DNA from: Glycocaulis sp051859565
Lineage (GTDB): Bacteria > Pseudomonadota > Alphaproteobacteria > Caulobacterales > Maricaulaceae
Assembly: GCF_051859565.1 (NCBI RefSeq)
Contig: NZ_JBHYFK010000002.1
Span: 186,001-250,000, forward strand
Direction: 5' to 3'
DNA length: 64,000 nt
The notes below the pieces were generated by a model. The model was not told the DNA's origin, searched no databases, and saw only the letters and a program-made list of their open reading frames with translations. This document shows, piece by piece, positions 8,800 through 17,677 of this stretch (positions are counted from its first letter, which is position 1; each line of letters opens with the position of its first letter). The position numbers and the translations under genes are program-made.

Positions 8800-9885
8800 T
8801 CAGCTACGCCAGCGCAGGTTTGCAGGTTGTACCGGGTTCTCGAAGCCGGTGCGCGCGCCGCCGCCCTTCTCCCAGGCGTCCTTCAGCCGGAAATACCATT
8901 TTGCCTGAACATCGCTGTCATTGATGAGCATCAGGCGGGGATCAAACTTCAGGCCTTCCTTCTGGATGTTCACCATGTCGCCATCCTGTTTCAGGAAGGA
9001 GCGCACGAAGGGCCGCAGCACGGGCTTCAGCGCGCCCAGAACGGGCAGCGTCCAGTAGAAGCTCTGTGTCACCTCGGTGGAAGTTTCGGTGAGCGGGGTC
9101 ACTGATGTCAGCCCGACAACGTGGCCGCGCGTGCCTGCCGTGATGTGCTCCACCCGGACGCCCGGCAGGCGGAAGCTGATCGCGGTGGTCAGATTGCCGC
9201 CGAGGATTTTGTAAAAGCGCGAGTTTTTCGACGGCGTGTGCGGCAGCATGGTGAAGCCCAGCTCGCTTGGCCCGAACGCTTTTTCCTTCTCGTGCATGGA
9301 TTTTTCCGAGCGCCAGAAGACCGAGCGGTGGACATAAGGCCCGTGCGCGGGATCCATCAGGCCGATAACGGCGTGATCGACATGGCAGTCGAAGACCATG
9401 CGTTCGATCAGGGTGGGCGAACGCTCGCCCACTTCCGGCATGACCGGGGGTTCGTGATCAGGCTCTGGCGTGTCGTCCAGCACCGGGCCGTCACTGGCCA
9501 TGGGCATCCATATCCAGATATTGCCCTGCAGCTCGCGCACCGGATAGCGCCGGACCCGGATCCGGCCGATATCCATTTCCTGTCCGGTGACCAGAGACGG
9601 TATGGCCTTGCACGCCCCGTCGGGGCCGAACCGCCAGCCATGATAGGGGCACTCGATCTGGGGCTCGCCCAGCGTCTTGCCATCCACTGAGCTGCCAGCC
9701 GCGCACAGGCGCCCGGCCGAAAGCGGTACGCCGCGATGCGGACACAGATCGCGCAAGGCGAACACCGCGCCGTCACTGCCGCGCGCAAACACGACCGGCT
9801 CGCCCAGGAGAACCTTGTGCAGCATCTTGCCGGGCTTCAGGTCCGAGGCCGGGCAGGCATAATACCAGATATTACGCAGAAACAT
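8800..9885 (-). CDS. Rieske-type aromatic/alicyclic oxygenase, full length
   Basis: 361-residue Rieske non-haem iron oxygenase alpha subunit. The N-terminal Rieske domain carries its four [2Fe-2S] ligands: C48-P-H50 and C79-P-Y-H82. The catalytic domain carries the mononuclear-iron triad in the D178-x2-H181-x4-H186 arrangement (MDPAHGPYVH). The length fits monooxygenase-type members that use a separate reductase; none is adjacent. A TetR gene lies 60 bp upstream on the same strand. A paralogue at 22.4-23.3 kb shares the catalytic domain but has lost the Rieske domain. Substrate unknown. Confidence 0.9.
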   Translation of the reverse strand: MFLRNIWYYACPASDLKPGKMLHKVLLGEPVVFARGSDGAVFALRDLCPHRGVPLSAGRLCAAGSSVDGKTLGEPQIECPYHGWRFGPDGACKAIPSLVTGQEMDIGRIRVRRYPVRELQGNIWIWMPMASDGPVLDDTPEPDHEPPVMPEVGERSPTLIERMVFDCHVDHAVIGLMDPAHGPYVHRSVFWRSEKSMHEKEKAFGPSELGFTMLPHTPSKNSRFYKILGGNLTTAISFRLPGVRVEHITAGTRGHVVGLTSVTPLTETSTEVTQSFYWTLPVLGALKPVLRPFVRSFLKQDGDMVNIQKEGLKFDPRLMLINDSDVQAKWYFRLKDAWEKGGGARTGFENPVQPANLRWRS

Positions 9886-9945
9886 GGAAAGGCCGGCTCC
9901 CGGTCATCACAGACGATCCGGTTATCGGAGGCTGGCGGCGCATTA

Positions 9946-10650
9946 TCAAGCCTTTGGTGCCAGCCCGCCGCTGAACAGGGTCACGAGATCGGAAAAAAAG
10001 GCGTTCATGGCCAGAGGCCTCGCCTCGTCGCCATGGAGCAGGCGCTGGTGCAGTATCGCAAACAGCATGGTGGAGTAGAGCGCCAGTGCGCCATGGCGCA
10101 CCCGGTCGGGGTTCTGGCCTTCAGGGTCAAGGCTTGGGCCAAGGCGTGCCTCGATGGCTTTCAGCGACGGCTCAACGACGATGTCGAGATAGGCCCGCCC
10201 GACAACCGGATCATGGATGGATTCCACCAGGGCAAACGCGTGAGCCTGCACGAAGAGCGAGTTGTCAAAGCCCTGCAGGGCCAGATCGAGATAGCCCTTC
10301 ACTGAGGTTTCCAGCGTGTCTGCAGGGGAGGCAGACAGGGCAAGCCACGCGCCGGCCTGCCGCGCGAAATGGTGCAAAATGGCGATGACGACGCCCTGGC
10401 GGTCCTTGAAGAAATGGCGCAGCGTCGGCTCCGACACACCCGCCCTTATGGCGAACTGGCGCAAGGAAACCGGCCCTGAACGGTCAGCGACGGCCGCGAC
10501 GGAGAGCATGTCCAGCAATTCGCGCTGACGGTCGGAGTGCAGGGCGGGCGACGCGGTCATGGCCGTCTCCGGGCGAAGGGCGTGCGGCGTGTCTGCCGTC
10601 TGGTTGTCGTTTCCGGGCGCAGGGAATCGGTCCGGTGCTGCTTCGTCCAT
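9946..10650 (-). CDS. TetR/AcrR family transcriptional regulator
   Basis: 234-residue regulator. The N-terminal helix-turn-helix spans about residues 58-90 (SLRQFAIRAGVSEPTLRHFF), followed by an all-helical ligand domain. ATG at 10650 is preceded by AGGAGAAG at a workable distance; an internal ATG at 10560 would remove a disordered 30-residue leader. It reads towards the Rieske oxygenase gene and is divergent from the outer-membrane barrel gene, with 184 bp between them containing an 11-bp direct repeat. It may control either neighbour; this is inference. Confidence 0.88.
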   Translation of the reverse strand: MDEAAPDRFPAPGNDNQTADTPHALRPETAMTASPALHSDRQRELLDMLSVAAVADRSGPVSLRQFAIRAGVSEPTLRHFFKDRQGVVIAILHHFARQAGAWLALSASPADTLETSVKGYLDLALQGFDNSLFVQAHAFALVESIHDPVVGRAYLDIVVEPSLKAIEARLGPSLDPEGQNPDRVRHGALALYSTMLFAILHQRLLHGDEARPLAMNAFFSDLVTLFSGGLAPKA

Positions 10651-10780
10651 TACGACACTTCTCCTGTCATTGCACGTGAGGCGTTCGCCATCTGCCGGGC
10701 GCCTCTGTGATTGCGGCGCCTTGCCCGGCCGGGCGCAGGTCTGCGCAAAAGCACGCCGGGCCCTTGCCCTTCTTATCTAC

Positions 10781-10805
10781 TATTGCATATCCGATATTGC
10801 ATATC
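10781..10805 (+). promoter_or_regulatory. 11-bp direct repeat, candidate operator
   Basis: TATTGCATATC occurs twice without mismatch, at 10781-10791 and 10795-10805, a 14-bp period. It lies 30 bp before the start of the barrel gene and on its upstream side faces the divergent TetR gene. The AT-rich motif stands out in a GC-rich gap and could be an operator overlapping the barrel gene's promoter. Confidence 0.5.
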
Positions 10806-10834
10806 ACTTTCGGCCATCCAAGAAGGAGACAGAG

Positions 10835-11629
10835 ATGAGTTACTCAACCCGCCTTTCGGTCCTGCGTACGGGTCTTGCCGCGTCGGTGCTTGCCCTGGCG
10901 CTAGGCGCGGGTGCATCCGCACAGCAATATGTCTCGGCGTCTGCCGGGTTCAATTTCCAGAGTGACAGCTCCAATTCCGGCAGTTTCACCAGCGATTTCA
11001 CCACCGGTGAAGGCGTTGCCGTGCCGGCCGGTACCGTGCTGGCCTCGGGCACCCCGCTGGGCTGGAACACCGAGTTCGAGACGGGCGCATTTGTCAGTGC
11101 GGCCTATGGCTGGCGCCTGGCGAGCGGCCTGCGCTTTGAGGCCGAGATCGGCTATTCATCCAGCGATGTCGACACCCACACCAATGTGACGGTCGGCGGC
11201 AACCCGATCGGGGCGGCTGACGCGGCTGTCCTGATTACCGGCTCGCCAGAGCTTGGTGTGACCGTGGCTGATCTCGTGGCTGACGGCCGCGGCGTGATCC
11301 GCAATACCAGCTTCATGATCAACGCCTATTACGATTTCGATCTTGAAGGCCCGCTGGGGCTTTATGCTGGTGCGGGCATTGGCGCGTCGAGTGTGAAGGT
11401 CCGTTACAACCCGTCCGATGTCGATATCATCAATGGCCGCGAGACGGTGTTTGCCTACCAGTTGATGGCCGGCGCGAGCTTTGATGTGTCGGACCGCGTC
11501 CAGATCTTTGGCGGTTATCGCTACCGCGCGACGCAGGATGTGGATCTCAATGTCAACCTGTTCCCGGCCACGCTGGATATCGAGAACCGTTCCAACATCC
11601 TGGAAGCGGGCGTGCGCTTCTACTTCTAG
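10835..11629 (+). CDS. Outer-membrane beta-barrel protein (OmpA/Opa-like porin fold)
   Basis: 264-residue exported protein. ATG at 10835 follows AAGGAGA, and the signal peptide ends near residue 29 (ASA-QQ). Alternating strands rich in aromatic and Gly residues (YGWRLASGLRFEAEIGYSS, GLYAGAGIGAS, IFGGYRYRATQDVD) lead to a terminal strand ENRSNILEAGVRFYF ending in Phe, the signature of barrel insertion by Bam. This resembles small 8-strand outer-membrane proteins. A strong intrinsic terminator follows. Function unknown; the divergent TetR gene may regulate it. Confidence 0.82.
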   Translation: MSYSTRLSVLRTGLAASVLALALGAGASAQQYVSASAGFNFQSDSSNSGSFTSDFTTGEGVAVPAGTVLASGTPLGWNTEFETGAFVSAAYGWRLASGLRFEAEIGYSSSDVDTHTNVTVGGNPIGAADAAVLITGSPELGVTVADLVADGRGVIRNTSFMINAYYDFDLEGPLGLYAGAGIGASSVKVRYNPSDVDIINGRETVFAYQLMAGASFDVSDRVQIFGGYRYRATQDVDLNVNLFPATLDIENRSNILEAGVRFYF

Positions 11630-11666
11630 TCTGGACTGTCAGTAATATCCGGCAGACCGGATCGAG

Positions 11667-11705
11667 TGGCCCTGCGGTTCTTGCCCGCCGCAGGGCCATT
11701 TTTGT
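11667..11705 (+). terminator. Rho-independent terminator
   Basis: Perfect 11-bp stem TGGCCCTGCGG (11667-11677) with CCGCAGGGCCA (11688-11698), a 10-base loop, then a run of T. It ends the outer-membrane barrel transcript. Confidence 0.9.
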
Positions 11706-11800
11706 CCGGTAGGTGCAGGCTTCGCGCATTGCCCTTGGCGGGCACCAGCCTTTAAGGTCTGGCGCAAATGACCTGATGCAGTACGAAAAGGACAATCCGC

Positions 11801-12775
11801 ATGCGCGCTCTGATCTGCAAGGAATTCGGCCCCTACGAGAATCTGGAAGTGGCGGAAGTGGATGCGCCGCCGCTGAATGAGGGCTTTGTGCAGGTCGATG
11901 TGAAGGCAGCAGGCGTCAACTTTCCCGACATCCTTCTGGTCGAGGGCAAGTATCAGGCCCAGCCGCCCTTTCCCTTCATTCCGGGCACGGAGTGCGCCGG
12001 CGTGGTCTCCGAGCTCGGCAAGGGTGCGTCAGGCTTCAAGCCGGGTGACCGGGTGATCGTGGCGACCATGCTGGGCGGATTTGCCGAGCAGGCCGTTGCG
12101 CCCGCAGCCCAGGTAATCCCGATCCCCGACGTGATGAGCTTTGAGCACGCGGCTGCCTTCACCACGATTTACGGCACGTCCTATCATGCGCTGAAACAGC
12201 GCGCGAAGCTCAAGCCCGGCGAGACCGTGCTGGTGCTGGGCGCTGCCGGAGGTGTTGGCCTTGCCACCGTGCAGCTGGCCAAGGCGATGGGCGCTAAGGT
12301 GATCGCAGCCGCCAGCTCGGCAGAGAAGCTGGAGATCGCCCGCGAAGGCGGGGCTGACGAGCTGATCAATTATACAAGCGAAGACCTTAAAGCCCGCGTG
12401 CGCGAGATCACCGCAAACAAGGGCGTGGACGTCGTCTATGACCCTGTGGGCGGGGATTATTCCGAAGCCGCCTTGCGCGCTACCGGCTGGGGCGGGCGCT
12501 ATCTCGTCATCGGCTTTGCCGCTGGTCCGATCCCGAAAGTGCCGCTCAATCTGGCCCTCCTTAACAGCCGCGACATTCTGGGCGTGTTCTGGGGCGCGTG
12601 GGCGGGCCGCAACCCGCGTGAGAATGCGCAGAACATGAAAGAGCTGTTTGACCTCTACGAGGCCGGGAAGATCGTGCCGCACATTTCGGCGGCCTATCCG
12701 CTGGACGAATTTGCCAAGGCCTTTGCCGACATCATGGAGCGCCGGGTGAAGGGGAAAGTTATCCTCACCTTCTGA
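11801..12775 (+). CDS. NADPH:quinone oxidoreductase family protein (zinc-free MDR)
   Basis: 324-residue medium-chain reductase of the quinone oxidoreductase/enoyl-reductase type. An N-terminal GroES-like domain has PGTECAGVV near residues 60-70 and no catalytic zinc Cys set. A Rossmann domain carries VLGAAGGVGLATVQ (about residues 144-157), the NADPH-binding loop. Typical length. It is likely cytosolic and reduces quinones or enones at the expense of NADPH. It lies between a terminator and the isoaspartyl-peptidase gene, 44 bp away on the same strand. The precise substrate is not predictable. Confidence 0.9.
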   Translation: MRALICKEFGPYENLEVAEVDAPPLNEGFVQVDVKAAGVNFPDILLVEGKYQAQPPFPFIPGTECAGVVSELGKGASGFKPGDRVIVATMLGGFAEQAVAPAAQVIPIPDVMSFEHAAAFTTIYGTSYHALKQRAKLKPGETVLVLGAAGGVGLATVQLAKAMGAKVIAAASSAEKLEIAREGGADELINYTSEDLKARVREITANKGVDVVYDPVGGDYSEAALRATGWGGRYLVIGFAAGPIPKVPLNLALLNSRDILGVFWGAWAGRNPRENAQNMKELFDLYEAGKIVPHISAAYPLDEFAKAFADIMERRVKGKVILTF

Positions 12776-12819
12776 TTTCAGGCTATTCTGACCCCTGCCA
12801 GCCAGTCATGGAGTTGACG

Positions 12820-13893
12820 ATGATCCGTATCCTGATTGCCCTTGTTGTCCTTGTCCTTGCAGCCCCTGCCGCGCAGGCGCGGAACGCAAGCGCGGGCGAG
12901 CTTGAATGGTCCATCATCATTCATGGCGGGGCAGGCGTGATCGAACGCGGCGCCATGGATGATGAAACCGAGGCCGCCTATCGCGCTGCCTTGCAGGCCG
13001 CTCTGGAACTGGGCGGCGCCATGCTGTCGGGCGGCGCGGACGGGGTGGATGTGGTTGAGGCGGTGATCCGGACGCTCGAAGACGATCCGCTGTTCAATGC
13101 CGGGCGCGGCGCGGTGTTCACTGCAGAGGGCCGTGTGGAGCTGGATGCCTCCATCATGGCGGGTAATTCGCGCGCTGCCGGGGCTGTCGCTGGCGTCACC
13201 GGGGTACGCCATCCCATTTCGCTGGCCCGCGCCGTGATGGAGCACAGCCCGCATGTCATGCTGATCGGGGATGGGGCTGAAGCCTTTGCCGCCGAGCGCG
13301 AGCTGGAGACAGCGGAACAATCCTTCTTCTTCACCGAGCGGCGCTGGCAGGGGCTGGAGCGTCAGCTGGAGCGTCTCGGGCTGCCAGTTCCGCCCCGCCC
13401 GGAAGGCGCGCCGGACCCTGAACCGATCCGCGAAGGCGCGCTTGATCTGTTGGAGCGCGAGCATCGCTTTGGCACAGTCGGCGTGGTGGTGATGGACACT
13501 CATGGCGTCACCGTCGCTGGCACGTCGACGGGCGGCACGACCGCCAAGAGATGGGGGCGGGTGGGCGATACGCCGATCATCGGCGCGGGCACCTGGGCCG
13601 ACGAACGCTGCGGGCTCTCTGCGACCGGCACGGGTGAGTACTTCATCCGCTTCAACGTCGCCGCCACGATCTGCCATGAGGCCGACCGGCTGATGATCGA
13701 ACACGGGTTTGAAGCCGCCGCACAGATGGCCGCTGACCGCATGATGGAGCGCCTTGAGGCCGATGGCGGGGATGGCGGCATCGTCATGCTGTTTGTCGGC
13801 CAGCCGGTCTGGGCGATGAACACGCCGGGCATGTACCGCGCCAGCTGGGGCGAACGCCGCGAGCCGTATGTCGCCATCTATGGTGATGAGTAG
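12820..13893 (+). CDS. Exported isoaspartyl peptidase/L-asparaginase (Ntn hydrolase)
   Basis: 357-residue precursor of a plant-type asparaginase. It self-cleaves to expose a nucleophilic Thr and removes isoaspartyl residues or hydrolyses asparagine. A signal peptide (residues 1-21, PAAQA) precedes SIIIHGGAGVI, the NAGRGAVFT segment (about 93-101) and the autocleavage site HRFGTVGVV with Thr about 219. Substrate-contact GTSTGGTTAKRWGRVGDTPIIGAG follows in two runs. I chose ATG 12820 because GGAG lies 6 bases upstream; ATG 12808 lacks such a site. The signal peptide implies a periplasmic enzyme, less usual for bacterial IaaA. Confidence 0.9.
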   Translation: MIRILIALVVLVLAAPAAQARNASAGELEWSIIIHGGAGVIERGAMDDETEAAYRAALQAALELGGAMLSGGADGVDVVEAVIRTLEDDPLFNAGRGAVFTAEGRVELDASIMAGNSRAAGAVAGVTGVRHPISLARAVMEHSPHVMLIGDGAEAFAAERELETAEQSFFFTERRWQGLERQLERLGLPVPPRPEGAPDPEPIREGALDLLEREHRFGTVGVVVMDTHGVTVAGTSTGGTTAKRWGRVGDTPIIGAGTWADERCGLSATGTGEYFIRFNVAATICHEADRLMIEHGFEAAAQMAADRMMERLEADGGDGGIVMLFVGQPVWAMNTPGMYRASWGERREPYVAIYGDE

Positions 13894-13971
13894 GTTTTTG
13901 CTCCGTCACAGGCCTGTCGTCTGACTGGGCTAGTAGCCCTGCAATGTCTAATAATCCCTCGCGGAGTTTCC

Positions 13972-15006
13972 ATGCGCCTGTTTGATCCTGCCCTGCTGAA
14001 ACTTGCCAGCATGTCGGCCCTGTCCCTGCTTCTGGCGGCCTGCCCGGAGCCGGTGGGTGAGATCGAGATACCCGAGCCGAGCGGTGTGGTATCGGAGGCC
14101 GAGCGGCGCCTGGCTGAAACCGAATCTGCGCCGGCGACCCTGCCCGAACCCCTGGTGGCGGCGGTCGCGCCCGAAGGACAGTTCATCCCCGATGTACTGC
14201 GTTGCCTGATGGAACGTGAGGTGACGCTGGTCAGCGCGCACCGGGGCGGCGTGGAGCCGGGCTATCCGGAACACGCGATCGAAACCTTCGCCAACACGCT
14301 TTCGGGCGGACCCATGTTGCTGGAGATGGATGTCCGGCGTACTGCCGATGGCGTGCTGGTCATGATGCACGATGAGAGCCTGGACCGGACCACGAACGGA
14401 ACCGGGAATATATCCGAACTGACCTTCGCCGAGCTGTCGGCATTCCAGCTGGTCGATAATGAGGGTGAGCTGACCCCCTATCGCATCCCCAGCCTGTCGG
14501 AAGTGCTCAGCTGGGCGCGCGGGCGCGCCTTCGTCCAGCTGGACCTGAAGCGCACCGTGCCGGTGGAGGAGCTGGTGGAGGCGATCCTCGCCAATGACGC
14601 CCTCTCCTACGCCATGGTGATTACCTATGAGGCTGAGGACGCGCTGCGCGCCGCAGCCGTGAGCGACGATGTGGTCATTTCCATCCAGCTGACCGATCCC
14701 GAACGTCTGGGGGCGCTGACCGCCGCCGGTGTCGATCCGGCCCGCCTCATCGGCTGGGCTGGCGTACAGCGCGAGCTCGACCCGTCTGTCTGGGCTCATT
14801 TGCTGGAGGCTGGCATTCCTCCCGTTGCCGGCACGCTGTGGCACATTGACAGTGCAGTGCTGGAGAGCGGCGATACGTCCATCTATGCCGGATTTGCCGA
14901 TGCGGGCGTGGCCATGATCGCGACCGACCTGCACTGGACCGCCTATGAAGCGCTGGAAGAGCGCCAGGATACGGTGGCGGCTTTCCGGGCCTGTACGGCG
15001 GAGTAG
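13972..15006 (+). CDS. Glycerophosphodiester phosphodiesterase, lipoprotein
   Basis: 344-residue GDPD-family enzyme that splits glycerophosphodiesters to glycerol-3-phosphate and an alcohol. A lipoprotein signal with lipobox LAAC (Cys about residue 24) and a Pro/Glu-rich linker precede the TIM barrel. Catalytic motifs are SAHRGG (about 88-93), EMDVRRTADGVLVMMHDESL with the metal-binding Glu/Asp and the second catalytic His, and LDLKR. Anchored in a membrane and acting in the periplasm, it would scavenge phospholipid headgroups. Its stop is 80 bp before the palindrome in front of hmgA, so it is probably a separate transcript. Confidence 0.9.
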   Translation: MRLFDPALLKLASMSALSLLLAACPEPVGEIEIPEPSGVVSEAERRLAETESAPATLPEPLVAAVAPEGQFIPDVLRCLMEREVTLVSAHRGGVEPGYPEHAIETFANTLSGGPMLLEMDVRRTADGVLVMMHDESLDRTTNGTGNISELTFAELSAFQLVDNEGELTPYRIPSLSEVLSWARGRAFVQLDLKRTVPVEELVEAILANDALSYAMVITYEAEDALRAAAVSDDVVISIQLTDPERLGALTAAGVDPARLIGWAGVQRELDPSVWAHLLEAGIPPVAGTLWHIDSAVLESGDTSIYAGFADAGVAMIATDLHWTAYEALEERQDTVAAFRACTAE

Positions 15007-15088
15007 GACGCTCACTCACCCTTTGCCAGTCCATCCGCGCTCAGGCAGACTGCGCTACCGGGCACCCCTTGCCGCGAAGCCTCTTTCA

Positions 15089-15110
15089 TTTAGTTTCAAA
15101 TGTAACTAAA
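15089..15110 (+). promoter_or_regulatory. Palindromic operator upstream of hmgA
   Basis: Perfect inverted repeat TTTAGTT (15089-15095) / AACTAAA (15104-15110) around an 8-base centre TCAAATGT, itself nearly symmetric. Size and AT-rich form fit a MarR-family or similar dimeric repressor. It lies 30 bp before the hmgA start, where it would block transcription. No regulator gene is adjacent. Confidence 0.65.
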
Positions 15111-15140
15111 TTGACGGTCCGGCAGAACGGAGAACATGTC

Positions 15141-16289
15141 ATGGCGCGCAAATGGATCTACACCTCCCGCAGCGAGGGCGATGCCTCGCGGCAGGCCCAT
15201 GCCGATCTGCCCGAGCATGCGCCCTATGAGCGCGAGATGAGCAAGGAGGGGTTTTTCGGCCCCGCCGCCTTCCTCCATCACAAGCGCCCGCCGACCGGCT
15301 GGGTGAAGTTTGAAGGCCCACTGCAGCCGCGCGCCTTCGATCTGACAAGGCTGAACCGGCCCGATGATGTGCCGTGGTCCAGCCCGTCGGTCCTCTTCAA
15401 CAATAGCTGCGACATACGTCTGTGGAAGTTGGACAAGCCGATGACGGGCCTTGCCCGCAATGGCGATGGCGACCAGCTCTTGTTCATCCATACCGGCAAG
15501 GGCTCGCTCTTCTGCGATTTCGGCCATCTGGCATACGAGGCGGGCGATTACATCATCCTGCCGCGCGCGACGATGTGGCGGCTGGTGCCGACCGAAGCGA
15601 CGTCCGTGCTGATGGTGGAGGCCACCAACACCCACTACACCCTGCCCGACCGGGGCCTGCTCGGCCCGCATGCGATCTTCGACCCTGCCGTGCTGGACGT
15701 GCCCGCCATGGACGAGGCCTTCCGCGCGCAGCAGGCCGACGAGGATGGTGAGTGGGTGGTGCATGTGAAGAAGCGCGGGCAGGTCAGCCGCATCACCTAT
15801 CCGTATAATCCGCTGGATGCCGCTGGCTGGCATGGTGAGCTTTATCCGGTGCGCCTGAATGTGCGCGATATCCGCCCGCTGATGAGCCATCGCTATCACG
15901 TGCCGCCGAGCGCGCACACGACCTTCCTGTCGGACCGTTTCGTGATCTGCACCTTCGCGCCGCGCCCCTTCGAGACTGATCCCGGCGCGCTGAAAGTGCC
16001 GTTCTTCCACAACAACAATGATTACGACGAGGTGCTGTTCTACCACGCGGGCGACTTCTTCAGCCGCGACGGCATTGATGCAGGCATGATGACCTTCCAC
16101 CCGGCAGGCTTCACCCATGGCCCGCACCCCAAAGCGCTCGCCAACATGTTCACGCAGAAAAAGCCTGCCACGGACGAGTATGCCGTGATGATCGACACCC
16201 GTGATCCGCTGGATGTGGGCGAGGGCGCTGCCAGCGTCGAGAATCTGGATTACGTTCACTCATGGAAGCCGAAACAGGCGGCCGAGTAG
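15141..16289 (+). CDS. hmgA: Homogentisate 1,2-dioxygenase
   Basis: 382-residue cupin dioxygenase that opens the ring of homogentisate to maleylacetoacetate in tyrosine/phenylalanine catabolism. The C-terminal half holds the iron-site region, with FHNNNDYDEVLFYHAG providing His/Glu and FTHGPHP a further His. ATG 15141 follows CGGAGA, whereas the upstream TTG 15069 would translate through the palindrome. It is shorter than the 430-450-residue human-type enzyme, as in many alphaproteobacteria. The likely next enzyme of the route, fumarylacetoacetase, lies 2 kb downstream behind a bicarbonate module. No maleylacetoacetate isomerase is in the window. Confidence 0.9.
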   Translation: MARKWIYTSRSEGDASRQAHADLPEHAPYEREMSKEGFFGPAAFLHHKRPPTGWVKFEGPLQPRAFDLTRLNRPDDVPWSSPSVLFNNSCDIRLWKLDKPMTGLARNGDGDQLLFIHTGKGSLFCDFGHLAYEAGDYIILPRATMWRLVPTEATSVLMVEATNTHYTLPDRGLLGPHAIFDPAVLDVPAMDEAFRAQQADEDGEWVVHVKKRGQVSRITYPYNPLDAAGWHGELYPVRLNVRDIRPLMSHRYHVPPSAHTTFLSDRFVICTFAPRPFETDPGALKVPFFHNNNDYDEVLFYHAGDFFSRDGIDAGMMTFHPAGFTHGPHPKALANMFTQKKPATDEYAVMIDTRDPLDVGEGAASVENLDYVHSWKPKQAAE

Positions 16290-16312
16290 CGATCATCTGA
16301 CCGGGGCGGGGC

Positions 16313-17314
16313 ATGGATATTTTCACGCTGGCGGAAGCCAATCTGATCTCCCCGCCCATCCTGTTTTTCGTGCTGGGGCTGATCGCGGCCTTCGTCCGCT
16401 CTGACCTTTCCATCCCTGAAGCCATCGCCAAGGCGCTGTCGCTCTATCTGGTCATGGCGATCGGTTTCAAGGGCGGGGCCGAGATGGCTGCCGGTGACCT
16501 CAACTGGTCTGTCGGCGGCGCAATCCTTGCCGGCATTGTGCTCTCGGCACTCCTGCCGATTCTCGGCTTCGGCCTGCTCATGCTGACCACGAAGGTCGGA
16601 CGCATTGATGCGGCGGCCATCGCCGCGCATTACGGCTCCATCTCCATCGTTACCTTCATTGCTGCGAGCGATGCGGCGCGCTTTCTGGAGACGCCGGGCG
16701 AAGGTTTCATGGTCGCGGTCGCTGCGGCCATGGAAGCCCCGGCGATTGTGACAGCGCTGATCCTCGCCGGCTCTGCCGCGCGCGCGTCCAATGGCGCTGA
16801 GGGGCATGGCGAAAGCCGCCTCTCGGTTCTCAAGGAGATCGCCGCCAACGGCTCCATCGTTCTTCTGATCGGGGCGTTCTTCATCGGCTGGATGACTGGC
16901 CCTCGCGGCATGATGGCCGTCGCGCCCTTTTTCAATGACATTTTCCGCGGCGTACTCTGCCTCTTCCTGCTCGATATGGGGCTGGTGGCGGGCAGGGGGC
17001 TATTGCGCAACTGGCGCGTGCTCAAGCCCGGCGTTATCGGCTTTGGCCTCTACATGCCGCTTATCGGGGCGCTGGCAGGCATGGGAACGGGGCTGGCTGT
17101 GGGGCTCGACGGCGGCAGCCTCGGCCTTCTCATGACGCTCGCCGCATCCGCCAGCTATATCGCCGTGCCAGCGGCTTTACGCCTTGCCCTGCCCGAAGCG
17201 CGGCCTGCCATCTCGCTCACGCTGGCGCTGGGGATTACTTTCCCGTTCAATCTGGTGGCGGGTATTCCGCTCTATTTCTGGCTCGCCCGGCTTGTGACCG
17301 GCACTGGAGGCTAG
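16313..17314 (+). CDS. sbtA: Sodium-dependent bicarbonate transporter, SbtA family
   Basis: 333-residue polytopic inner-membrane protein of the SbtA (DUF897) family, Na+/HCO3- symporters best known from cyanobacteria. About ten hydrophobic segments form two inverted halves. Family-type segments are GFKGGAEMA (about 51-59), AAHYGSISIVTF (about 103-114), FLLDMGLVAGR and AASASYIAVPAALRLALPEA. The PII-like gene starts 4 bp after its stop and carbonic anhydrase follows, exactly the partners expected for bicarbonate supply. It starts 23 bp after hmgA, so it probably shares that transcript. Confidence 0.9.
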   Translation: MDIFTLAEANLISPPILFFVLGLIAAFVRSDLSIPEAIAKALSLYLVMAIGFKGGAEMAAGDLNWSVGGAILAGIVLSALLPILGFGLLMLTTKVGRIDAAAIAAHYGSISIVTFIAASDAARFLETPGEGFMVAVAAAMEAPAIVTALILAGSAARASNGAEGHGESRLSVLKEIAANGSIVLLIGAFFIGWMTGPRGMMAVAPFFNDIFRGVLCLFLLDMGLVAGRGLLRNWRVLKPGVIGFGLYMPLIGALAGMGTGLAVGLDGGSLGLLMTLAASASYIAVPAALRLALPEARPAISLTLALGITFPFNLVAGIPLYFWLARLVTGTGG

Positions 17315-17318
17315 ACCG

Positions 17319-17630
17319 ATGCAGACCAGTCTGAAAAAGCGCCTTGAGATCATTATCGAGATGCCCGCCGTGCCGCGCCTTGAGGGCGTGCTGGAAAAGG
17401 CAGGGGTCAAGGGCTGGACGGTGCTGCCCGCCAAGTCCGGGCGCGGTGCCAATGGCAGCTGGTCACGCGAGGGCCAGATTACCAGCGCCGGGCGCATGGT
17501 GATGGTTCTGGTGATCATTGACCCTGCGGTTCTCGACACGGTTCTGGAGCGCGTCTATGCGCTGCTGGAGCGCCAGATCGGCATTGTGATGGTGTCCGAT
17601 GTGCAGGTGGTGCGCGCCGAGCGCTTCTGA
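17319..17630 (+). CDS. sbtB: PII-like regulator SbtB
   Basis: 103-residue PII-superfamily protein. Members called SbtB bind adenine nucleotides (cAMP, AMP, ADP, ATP) and gate SbtA. The ferredoxin-like fold is suggested by KKRLEIIIEMPAVPRLEGVLEKAG and the closing IGIVMVSDVQVVRAERF. A Gly/Ser-rich T-loop (SGRGANGSWSREGQ) lies between. Position 4 bp after sbtA is the main functional evidence. No glutamine-sensing GlnB uridylylation Tyr is evident. Assignment strong by context, moderate by sequence alone. Confidence 0.85.
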   Translation: MQTSLKKRLEIIIEMPAVPRLEGVLEKAGVKGWTVLPAKSGRGANGSWSREGQITSAGRMVMVLVIIDPAVLDTVLERVYALLERQIGIVMVSDVQVVRAERF

Positions 17631-17677
17631 CATAGCCGCGCTTGCCGCGCGCCCAATCGAAGGCTAGACCGCCAGAC

